This document shows, in pieces, positions 27,073-36,300 of a stretch of DNA of 64,000 nucleotides. The stretch is from Providencia stuartii (lineage in GTDB: Bacteria; Pseudomonadota; Gammaproteobacteria; Enterobacterales; Enterobacteriaceae), in NCBI RefSeq assembly GCF_029277985.1, contig NZ_CP119546.1, forward strand, positions 992,001 through 1,056,000, given 5' to 3'. The notes below the pieces were generated by a model that was not told where the DNA came from, searched no databases, and saw only the letters and a program-made list of their open reading frames with translations. How positions within the stretch are numbered: the stretch's first letter is position 1; the number at the start of each line of letters is the position of its first letter. Position numbers and translations under genes: made by a program.

Positions 27073-30000
27073 ATGAAATATAGCAGCAATGATATTGCGA
27101 TAGTTTCAATGGCAGGGAGATACCCAAATAATATTAAGGTTCCTGAGCTGTGGGAGCTTCTACTTAATGGTGGCACTACTATATCTGATATCGCTATCGA
27201 AGAGTTAGAGAAATCAGAACATGCTGATGTGTGCCACGATATAAGTTACGTCGCAAAATGTGGAATGCTACATGAAAAAGACATGTTTGATGCTGACTTA
27301 TTCAAAATGAATAGATTAGAAGCAATGTTAACAGATCCACAGCAGCGCTTATTTATGACGTGCTGTTTAGAAGCATTAGATTTAGCTGGGCTGCCATATC
27401 CTACAGAGTCAGGATTTAAAACGGGCGTCTTTGCTACAAGCACGATCAATACATATTTAATTCTGAATATCTTTAAGTCTAACGAGTTTCTGAGTCGAGA
27501 TAAAATGCAAATTTTGTTGGCAAACGAAAAAGATTTTATATCTTCTAGGGTCGCTTACAAATTAAACCTAACTGGTCCTGCTATCACAATTCAGTCTGCA
27601 TGTTCTAGCTCTTTAGTCGCAATACATGAAGCGTGTGGCTATTTAAGAAGGGGAGAAATCGATTTTGCACTTGCCGGGGGAGCATCGCTCCCCACGGTGA
27701 GCAAGACGGGGTATCTATTTACACCCGGTGGAGCTGTATCTTCTGATGGTCAATGCAAAGTCTTTGATGAAAAGGCAGATGGCACAATATTTACCGATGG
27801 CGTTGGGGTGATTACCTTATGCCGTTTATCGGATGCTATCGCACATGGATTTAATATTTATGCGGTTATTAAAGGAAGTGCGATAAATAATAATGGTAAC
27901 GATAGCTTGAATATAGCAGCTCCAAGCATACATGGACAATCCGAGGTGATCAAAGCTGCTTTTAAAGCCGCTAAAGTTAACCCAGATGATATTGATTTTA
28001 TTGAAGCGCATGGCACAGGAACATATCTTGGTGACCCTATTGAGGTTAAAGCGTTAAGTACGGCTTTTGCTACAACGAAAAGGCAGTATTGTGCTTTAGG
28101 CTCCATAAAATCAAATGTAGGGCATACGGATACAACAAGTGGGGTTACGGGGATAATTAAAGCGGCTTTAGCGATAAAAAATAGAATATTACCGGCGACT
28201 ATAAATTATACTAAAGCTAATCCTCAACTGGATATAGCCAATACCCCATTCTTTATTTGTGATAATAATTACCAGTTTAAAGCAGAAAAAGAAATTTTAT
28301 ATGGAGGAGTTAGCTCTTTTGGTTTTGGGGGAACGAATGCACATGCTATTTTAGCTTCAGCACCAAAGGATTACCTTCCAAATGAGTTAGTTATATCTAA
28401 GACAAAATGCAAACATAAATTGCTGTTATGGTCAGACCGTAGTGAAAGCGCATTAAGGGAATACGTCAACAAAACGATAAACTCTTTTAAGAGGTATAAT
28501 GATAGTGAGCTCAATGCAATAGCGTATACATTAGGGCTATGCCGACATGAATATGCTTATCGAACATATGCAGTCACAGACTCAATACAAGCGACTCATT
28601 ATGCCCCTGAAATGACATACCATAGAAAAGCGCTTGAAAAAAATAAGGTTGTATTTTTGTTTCCTGGACAAGGCACTGATTTTGTTGATGTATACACAAC
28701 ATTATATGAGGAGAATGAATTATTTAGGAATAGTGTTGATACGCTTAGCCAGAAGTTTGAACCTTATTTGGAGGAAGATATTCGTAAGATCCTATTTCCA
28801 AGCGAGGATATAAGAGATGAAGCTTTGGAGAAAAGTATTCAAACTAAATGGGCTCAGCCAGCACTGTTTATTATTTCAACAAGTTTAAGTCAGGTTCTGC
28901 AATCTTATGAGATAACTCCTGATTATCTGATGGGGCACAGTTTAGGTGAGCTATCAGCTGCGTATATTGCGGGAGCCTTTAATGAGGATGATGCTGTCAA
29001 ATGTATTGCCACTAGGGCGTTATTAATGAATGACACCCCCGAAGGAATGATGCTGGTCATATTTTCTAATCATGAAATCTTTCATATCTTCCCAGAAGAA
29101 ATCAAAAATAAGTTAGATATTGCAGCTATTAATAGTCCAACACAATTTGTGATCTCAGGTAAAGCTGATGATATTAATATGGCGATAAGCTATTTGAATG
29201 AGCTTGAAATAAAAAGTAAACCTTTAGATGTCAAAAAAGGCTTTCATAGCAAATTAATGAATAACATTATCGATAAGTGGAAAGAATATTTATTACAAGT
29301 GAACTTCAAGAAAATGACTATTCCTATAGTATCAAATTTGACAGGTGAAATACTAACAAAGAATACATTAACTAATAGTGAATATTGGATAAAACATTTA
29401 AGAGAAACTGTTCATTTTTCAGATGGTATCAATAGCTTAACACAACATATATTAGAGAGAGAATGTGCCCCTATATTTATTGATTTATCAGCTAAGAACG
29501 CTTTAACGGCTATTTCATTGATGAATAACAAAGATATTTATACTGTTTCAGTATCGAATAGGGGCCATGGTGTTGAGCAAAAAAATATTTTAAATGCCCT
29601 TGGGGAAATATGGTCATTGGGGGTCAATGTGAATTTTTCGGATTTCATTCCAAAGAGTTATGTCGTAGAGCTACCTGTCGCTAATTTAGATTCTAAAAGT
29701 TATTGGATTGTTCCTGATAATACAGAAATAGAACCGCAGCCCGTCAATTCGAGTAATAATAAATCAAAATTAATAAAATCAAGGGATGAGCTCGAAGAAC
29801 TATCGCTAATGATCTGGAGAAAAGTCATTATAAATAATGACATTACTAAACAAGATGATTTTTTCTTATTAGGAGGCGATTCTCTCCAAGCATTAGAAAT
29901 AACACGAGAGTATAAAAATCATGGCGTAATAGTAAACTTATCAGACATATTATCTTACTCTAACATAAAAGATTTAGTTGAGCATATTTATTTAAGTAAA

Positions 30001-30099
30001 GAAAAAAATGAAGAAGAACAGGAGCAGGATAAAGATATAAAAGATGTTATTGATACTGATGATATGTCAAATATATTTAAGCAGCTAAATTTAGATTGA
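27073..30099 (+). CDS. Type I polyketide synthase module: KS - AT - ACP
   Basis: 1008 residues. The ketosynthase (about 5-430) has QSACSSSL (Cys 177), EAHGTGT and KSNVGHTD, so all catalytic residues are present. The acyltransferase (about 535-850) has FPGQGTD, GHSLGE (Ser 623) and GFHS, the malonyl-CoA-type pattern. The ACP has LGGDSLQ (Ser 937), followed by an acidic tail that may dock to the next partner. No reductive or methyltransferase domain is present, so the beta-keto group would remain unless processed in trans. It would add one malonyl unit to the chain on the NRPS2 C-terminal T domain. The Shine-Dalgarno is GAGG. Confidence 0.92.
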   Translation: MKYSSNDIAIVSMAGRYPNNIKVPELWELLLNGGTTISDIAIEELEKSEHADVCHDISYVAKCGMLHEKDMFDADLFKMNRLEAMLTDPQQRLFMTCCLEALDLAGLPYPTESGFKTGVFATSTINTYLILNIFKSNEFLSRDKMQILLANEKDFISSRVAYKLNLTGPAITIQSACSSSLVAIHEACGYLRRGEIDFALAGGASLPTVSKTGYLFTPGGAVSSDGQCKVFDEKADGTIFTDGVGVITLCRLSDAIAHGFNIYAVIKGSAINNNGNDSLNIAAPSIHGQSEVIKAAFKAAKVNPDDIDFIEAHGTGTYLGDPIEVKALSTAFATTKRQYCALGSIKSNVGHTDTTSGVTGIIKAALAIKNRILPATINYTKANPQLDIANTPFFICDNNYQFKAEKEILYGGVSSFGFGGTNAHAILASAPKDYLPNELVISKTKCKHKLLLWSDRSESALREYVNKTINSFKRYNDSELNAIAYTLGLCRHEYAYRTYAVTDSIQATHYAPEMTYHRKALEKNKVVFLFPGQGTDFVDVYTTLYEENELFRNSVDTLSQKFEPYLEEDIRKILFPSEDIRDEALEKSIQTKWAQPALFIISTSLSQVLQSYEITPDYLMGHSLGELSAAYIAGAFNEDDAVKCIATRALLMNDTPEGMMLVIFSNHEIFHIFPEEIKNKLDIAAINSPTQFVISGKADDINMAISYLNELEIKSKPLDVKKGFHSKLMNNIIDKWKEYLLQVNFKKMTIPIVSNLTGEILTKNTLTNSEYWIKHLRETVHFSDGINSLTQHILERECAPIFIDLSAKNALTAISLMNNKDIYTVSVSNRGHGVEQKNILNALGEIWSLGVNVNFSDFIPKSYVVELPVANLDSKSYWIVPDNTEIEPQPVNSSNNKSKLIKSRDELEELSLMIWRKVIINNDITKQDDFFLLGGDSLQALEITREYKNHGVIVNLSDILSYSNIKDLVEHIYLSKEKNEEEQEQDKDIKDVIDTDDMSNIFKQLNLD

Positions 30100-30143
30100 T
30101 GCTGTTTTATAGTGTGAATATTCTATCTTATATAAGGTAAATA

Positions 30144-30365
30144 ATGGAAAATATTATCCGCAATTACTTAAAAGAATTATTAGATATCAATGTAGATGAA
30201 GTAAAAAATGACTCTAACTTGATAGAGTTTGGCCTCAATTCTTTAGCGTTGATGTTTATACTAGGAAAGTTGGCTGAATTAACTAAGAAAAAATTTGAAT
30301 ATGCCGAGTTTGTTAGTAGTCCTACCATTAATGATTGGTTAAAAATAATTGAAAATCATAACTAA
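30144..30365 (+). CDS. Free-standing carrier protein (aryl carrier candidate)
   Basis: 73-residue acyl/aryl carrier protein. The phosphopantetheine motif is FGLNSLAL with Ser 33, and the surrounding VKNDSNLIEFGLNSL..MFILG resembles the aryl carrier domain fused to isochorismatase in EntB, VibB or DhbB. It lies immediately before the EntE-like ligase gene (34-bp gap), so it is probably loaded by that enzyme. In HMWP2 the aryl carrier is fused to the NRPS; here NRPS1 lacks it, which fits this small gene supplying it in trans. It is small but well supported by motif and spacing. Confidence 0.87.
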   Translation: MENIIRNYLKELLDINVDEVKNDSNLIEFGLNSLALMFILGKLAELTKKKFEYAEFVSSPTINDWLKIIENHN

Positions 30366-30399
30366 TATTTAAATAGTTTATTAAGATGAAGGCTAATAT

Positions 30400-31992
30400 A
30401 TGAATACTATAATAGATGACCTACCATTTGTTTCGTATAGCCAATCAAGGATAGAAAGGTATAGGAAAAAAGGATATTGGTTAGGTGAAACGTTAATCGA
30501 CTTTTTAAAAAATTGTACTCGGAAATATGCAAATAATATTGCACTTGTTGACAATGATAGAGAGTTAACATATGCGGAGCTATTTAAATACTCATCTATA
30601 TTTGGTAGCTATTTAATAAGGAAAGGGATACGTAAAGATGATTTTATTTTAGTACAATCACCTAATGTATTAGAGTACTTTATTATTGTTTTTGGCATTT
30701 TTTATGCAGGAGCCAGACCAATTTTTTGTCTGAATGGGTATGGAGAATACGAAGTTGAAAATATAATTAATACGAGTAATGCTATAGGATATATTAAATA
30801 TTCAAATGGAAAGTCAAATGAATGCTCCCATATTCATTTCATGAATAAATGTAATAGCCTAAAATATGCAGAAGTCATTGACTCATCTTTAATTTCAAAA
30901 TTAATGAGAGAAAAAAACAATGGTATATTAGATTATAACGACGTTAGTCCTGAATCAGTAGCATTTCTATTATTATCTGGAGGAACAACCGATATTCCCA
31001 AACTTATCCCACGTACACATGATGATTATTTATATTCAGTAAGAGAAAGCGCTAAAATATGTGGGTTAAATGAAAAAACAAAAATATTATTGGTGTTACC
31101 TGTTTCTCATAATTTTCCAATGAGTTCACCAGGTTTTCTTGGTGTTTTTTATGCAGGTGCAACGGTTTATTTAAGTGAGTCTTCTGCTCCTGAGATTTGT
31201 TTTCCTTTAATAGAAAAACATAAAATAAACCAAGTATCATTAGTGCCATCATTGGTTATTCTTTGGCTTAATTCAAGTTGTTATGATCAGTTTGATTTAT
31301 CTAGCCTTAATATAGTACAAGTAGGAGGTGCGAAATTTTTACCAGAAATTGCTAGAGATTTTATCAATAAATTTAATGTAACATTACAACAAGTGTATGG
31401 AATGGCGGAAGGATTAGTTAACTATACACGATTAGATGATGACCTAGAAACAATACTATACACTCAAGGTAAAAAAATATCACAAGATGATAAAATATTA
31501 ATTGTTAATGAGAATGGTGAAGAATTAAAATTAGGAGAAATAGGACAAATTATTACTCAAGGACCTTATACAATAAATAGTTATTATAATTTACCTAGCG
31601 TTAATAAGATTGCTTTTACAGATGATGGTTACTATAAAACTGGGGATATAGGATATCTCGATAGTAACTTAAATATTGTCGTCACGGGAAGATTAAAAGA
31701 AATCATTAATAAGGGGGGGGAGAAAATCTCACCAAGTGAAATTGAGTCATTACTTATAGACCATCCATCGATTAAAGATGTTTCTGTTGTTGGTATTCCA
31801 GATTATTTGCTGGGTGAAAAAATAAAAGCGTATATAATTACTTTTAGCGAAGAGATATTAACACTTCAGCAAATTAGAAAATATTTATTAGATAAAAGTG
31901 TTGTATGGCATAAGCTCCCAGATCAAATTGAAGTCGTTTCCTCATTTGAATATACCTTAGTTGGAAAGATAAATAAAAAAGCTATTCGTTAA
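30400..31992 (+). CDS. EntE-like aryl-acid adenylase (2,3-dihydroxybenzoate-AMP ligase type)
   Basis: 530-residue member of the EntE/DhbE/YbtE family: activates an aryl acid as the acyl-adenylate and transfers it to an aryl carrier. Start MNTIIDDLPFVSYSQSRIERYRKKGYW is family typical. The motifs LLLSGGTTDIPK, QQVYGMAEGLVNYTRLDD and INKGGEKI are intact. The pocket segment reads HNFPMSSPG: Ser at the position that is Ser in the DHB enzymes EntE and DhbE and Cys in the salicylate enzymes YbtE and PchD. DHB is therefore the favoured substrate. No genes for making DHB or salicylate lie in the window. A run of eight Gs occurs at 31713-31720 inside the conserved GGEK codons. Confidence 0.9.
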   Translation: MNTIIDDLPFVSYSQSRIERYRKKGYWLGETLIDFLKNCTRKYANNIALVDNDRELTYAELFKYSSIFGSYLIRKGIRKDDFILVQSPNVLEYFIIVFGIFYAGARPIFCLNGYGEYEVENIINTSNAIGYIKYSNGKSNECSHIHFMNKCNSLKYAEVIDSSLISKLMREKNNGILDYNDVSPESVAFLLLSGGTTDIPKLIPRTHDDYLYSVRESAKICGLNEKTKILLVLPVSHNFPMSSPGFLGVFYAGATVYLSESSAPEICFPLIEKHKINQVSLVPSLVILWLNSSCYDQFDLSSLNIVQVGGAKFLPEIARDFINKFNVTLQQVYGMAEGLVNYTRLDDDLETILYTQGKKISQDDKILIVNENGEELKLGEIGQIITQGPYTINSYYNLPSVNKIAFTDDGYYKTGDIGYLDSNLNIVVTGRLKEIINKGGEKISPSEIESLLIDHPSIKDVSVVGIPDYLLGEKIKAYIITFSEEILTLQQIRKYLLDKSVVWHKLPDQIEVVSSFEYTLVGKINKKAIR

Positions 31993-32047
31993 GCCGTGTT
32001 TTTTGGTATGAAACGATAATATTAATAACAATACGGATCTTAATAAG

Positions 32048-33292
32048 ATGGAAAGAAAATTAAATAAATTGCAAGTTGCATATGTATTGGGAAGGCAAAA
32101 TTATTTGCCATTAGGCGGCGTTGCTATGCACGATTTTAGAGAATATCGAGGAGATGTGGATCTTGATGTTTTTAAAAATTGCTTAAGAGAGGTAGTAGAA
32201 AAGCATAATGCATTGAGAATCGTTATTGACCATAAAAAATTTTCACAGAAGGAAAGTACAGATTTAGATCTAAACTTAAAAATAATAGATTATCAAAATG
32301 ATATAAAGACAGAGACATTATCAAAGATAGAACAACTTAGAGAGCAGGTTTCTCATTATAAACATGAATCGAATAAATCACCTTGGGGGGTGTGGTTTAT
32401 TCAATTAAATAAAAAGTTAGATGTTGATTATCATACTGTTATTTTATTTAGTTTCGATGGGTTAATTTTAGATGGTTATTCTATATCTTCAATTATAAAT
32501 GAAATTCTAATTTTATATAGAAAAAATAAAACCGGTATAGAGTCAGTTCCCCCTCAAGTTAGCAGTAATTTATTAGATTGTGATAACCTTTTTAAAGTTA
32601 AAGATATCGATAAAGCATATTGGCTAAAAAAGTTAGAAGGAATAAGTAAAATTAGCTTTCCATGGAAGACCAATTTAGAAGAAATTCCTAGTTCAAGATA
32701 TAAAAGATCTAATATTGTAATTAAAAAAAATAGATGGGATGAGTTATCTGGCTACGCGAAAAAAAATGCTATTTTTCCTAACTCCTTAATAAACACTATA
32801 ATTTTGAAATCATTATGCACATTAAGTGAACGTGAAGATATTTATGTGGGTTTACCTATCTCCTTTTCTATTTACAATAAGGAGTTATCAAATTTATCAA
32901 CAATCATTCCGCTATATTACAGAACTAATGATGATTCATTAGTCAATAATGTTAAAAATATACAATCTGACACCATGAATGGATTAAATCATATCTCATA
33001 TTCAGGGATAGAGATTGCTAGAGAGTTATGCAGTAAATTTAAAAATAGCATACCATTTCCTATCGTTATTACTAATGCCCTTTCTTGGAAAGTCGAACCA
33101 TATGACTCAAATTTTTATTACCATTCTGGATTAACGCAAACACCTCAAGTGGCATTAGATATAAGAATACAGCTCACTAATACGCGTAATTTATCGATAG
33201 ATTTTGATTTTGCAGTTTCCGCTATATCAGAAAGTTTAATTAATGATTTAATGTTGTTAATAAATAAAGAAATAAAACTAATAACTAGTTAA
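32048..33292 (+). CDS. Free-standing heterocyclisation (Cy) domain
   Basis: 414 residues, about one condensation-family domain and nothing else. It begins with QVAYVLGR, the Cy core-1 pattern, has the full Cy active motif DxxxxDxxS (D137, D142, S145) in place of HHxxxDG, and has LTQTPQVALD near the end, typical of Cy domains. Such domains join Cys/Ser/Thr to the upstream acyl group and close a thiazoline or oxazoline ring. As a separate protein it would act in trans, probably alongside NRPS1, whose own Cy-like domain has lost the first Asp. The Shine-Dalgarno is weak. A standard C domain is unlikely because the His motif is absent. Confidence 0.85.
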   Translation: MERKLNKLQVAYVLGRQNYLPLGGVAMHDFREYRGDVDLDVFKNCLREVVEKHNALRIVIDHKKFSQKESTDLDLNLKIIDYQNDIKTETLSKIEQLREQVSHYKHESNKSPWGVWFIQLNKKLDVDYHTVILFSFDGLILDGYSISSIINEILILYRKNKTGIESVPPQVSSNLLDCDNLFKVKDIDKAYWLKKLEGISKISFPWKTNLEEIPSSRYKRSNIVIKKNRWDELSGYAKKNAIFPNSLINTIILKSLCTLSEREDIYVGLPISFSIYNKELSNLSTIIPLYYRTNDDSLVNNVKNIQSDTMNGLNHISYSGIEIARELCSKFKNSIPFPIVITNALSWKVEPYDSNFYYHSGLTQTPQVALDIRIQLTNTRNLSIDFDFAVSAISESLINDLMLLINKEIKLITS

Positions 33293-33348
33293 TTGATGGT
33301 GATTTGTTCTATATAACACAATTTTAAAATCCTAGTGGAGTTATAATT

Positions 33349-36300
33349 ATGCTTAATAAAGAAAAAAAACAAGATAATATACAGGAAATATTTATACCAT
33401 CTCAAATGCAAAAAGCATTAATAAACTCTGCTATCACCGGTAGTAATCTGGAGTTATATGTTGAACAGTCTCATTTAAGAGTTACAGGCAATTTTAAAAT
33501 AGATTTATTCGAAGAATCATGGCGTTTATTAATAGAAAGACATGATTGTTTAAGATCTGCTTTTTTGTGGGAACAACTGAAAGATATTCATCAAGTTATT
33601 TTAAATAAATTCTCTTTTAAAGTTAATGTAAAAGATATAAAGGGATATTCACACTCAGAGCAAATGGATATAATCAATGATTATATAGAATATGATGCTA
33701 AAAAAGGTTTTGATTTTAAAGTCCCACCATTGATGCGAATAACTGTTTTTATATTAGGAGAAAACACATTTGATATCATATTAACAATTCATCATGCTAT
33801 TATAGATGGATGGTCAATCCAAATACTAACTAAAGAATTTACAAAAATTTATCAAGCACTATCAAATGGAAGTTTCCTAGAACTGTCGGAACCTGTCAGT
33901 TTTAAAAAGTATATTAATTGGTATAGAAAGTTAGATTTCAATCAAGCCAATTTATTCTGGGATAAAAAAATCGCAATGCTTGAGCTGGTATCAAAATTTC
34001 CGCTATCTATGAAGCCTCAAACTATCACTAATCATGAAAAAATATTCGGGAAAAAGGTATTATATATTGAAGAGGAAGTTACAGAGGGAATATTGGCATT
34101 TTGTGCGCGATGTGGAATAACTGAAAATTCTTTTGTTTCAGCGACATGGTCAATACTGCTAAGTTTATTATGTTCCATTGATAAAGTTGTATTTGGAAGT
34201 GTGGTATCTCAAAGACCTATTGATTTGGTGAGAGGAAATGAAATCGTTGGTCCTCTAATTAACAGTATCCCAATCATTATTGGTGTAGATGATAGACAAA
34301 ACATAACTGATTTTTTAAAGTATGTACAAAATGAATTAATGGAAAGCTATAGCTATTCTTATTTACCTATCAATGAGATTTTAGAAAAAGTAGGAAGAAT
34401 AGAAAGTAATAATAAAATAGATCAAAAATTGTTTGACACAATTGTGAGTGTAGAAAAACACTTTAAAGATACCACTCAAAATAAAGGCAATCTTTTAGGT
34501 TTAGATTTTAAATTTATAGATCAGCCAACACGAGTTGATTTTCCTATCGTGTTCAAGTGTAATTTGTATAAACTGGAGCTAGTTTATTTTAGTCATTATT
34601 TAGCTGATGACTATGCAGATAATATAGTTTCGATATTTTTGAAATTAATGAGAGCTATAATATTAAGTCCTAACCTAACGATTAGGGAGTTATTGCAGGA
34701 CTTATCCAATTCATATCCTAAGTTAAAAGGGGAGAATCTTCCTCATCAACTAAGCTTAAATCAAGAAATACATTTAAATGCTAAGTTAAATCCTTATAAA
34801 AACGCTATTTCTGATGAGTTTAACACATATACGTATTTGGCGCTTTCAGAGAAGATAAAAAGTATAGCGTATAAACTAGCTATTAAAAAAGGTGAAGTAA
34901 TAGGCGTTTACCAGGAAAGGGGAATCGATTCATTTCTTAGTATGCTTGCTATTCTTGAGTGCGGAGGTTGCTATTTACCTTTAGATATATCTTATCCACC
35001 TGAAAGATTAAGATATATAGTCAAAGATTCTAAGATAGGAAGAATAATTACTACCAATAGTACTGATAGAATATTTGAAAATATTGAATATATTTTTATT
35101 AATGACCTAAAATTGGTTGATAGTTCTATCGAAAATAGAGAAATAGTATTGGATTTAGATAATTCTGATGTCGCCTATATTATCTATACATCTGGTTCTA
35201 CAGGAACCCCTAAAGGGGCAATTAATACCTATCATGGCATGAGATCATTGGTTACAAGCTGTAAGAACATAATGAATAATCAGATGAAGTTTGCTCAAAC
35301 GATGCAATTTTCATCAATAAACTTTGATGCATCAATCTTAGAGCTTGTTTTATCCGTCGTTAGTTGTAGCTGTTTAAATATTATCCCTGAAGAAAAAAGA
35401 CAGGACTTAAGTCAACTAGTTAAGTATATAAATGATAAAAGAATACAATTTGCATTTTTACCTCCTATCATTATTACTCATCTCGATAAAAATGAACTCA
35501 ATGAGTTAGATATGTTATTAACAGGCGGGGATGTTTGCCCTGTTAACTTTGCTAGTGATTGGATAACTGAACCCTCTAAATCATTCTATAACCTATATGG
35601 CCCTACTGAAGCCTCTATAATGGCGACATACAACCCAATTCATGAAACTAAAAATTCATTATCCTTAGGTTATCCTTTACCAAATACGGAAATTAAAATT
35701 ATTGATAATGAGGGTAATCTTTTACCTGCGGGGGTTGTTGGAGAAATTTTAATCATAGGTGAAGGGGTTGGTTTAGGTTATCTACATAACCAAGATTTAA
35801 CCTCTCGAAATTTTAAATATGGAGGTTATTGTACAGGAGACTTGGCATACTATGATTGTGATAATATGCTGTATTTTATGGGAAGAAATGATGAGCAAGT
35901 TCAAATTAGAGGTTTCAGAGTTGAGCTTGGAGAGATAGAAAATATTATTAGAAAAAGCTTTAATTTTCAAGATGCTGTTATTATTTCAGAAAATGTATTA
36001 AATAATACAAAACTCTATTTATTTTTACTCTCTTCGGAGGGTAAAAACATAGATTTAAAAGAAATAAAACATGTTCTTAGGCCTATATTACCTAGCTATA
36101 TGATCCCCAGTGAATTACACCTTATAGAAAATTGGCCAGTTACTATTAATAAAAAGATCGATCGTGCTAAATTAAAGGAAATGTATTGTACATCTAGAGT
36201 AAAACGTCAGACTTTATGTGATGGTAAAAAAACAGAGTTTGAAGAGGCCGTTATTAATGAAATCGCTGAAACTTTAAGAATTAATACTGATATCATTTCA

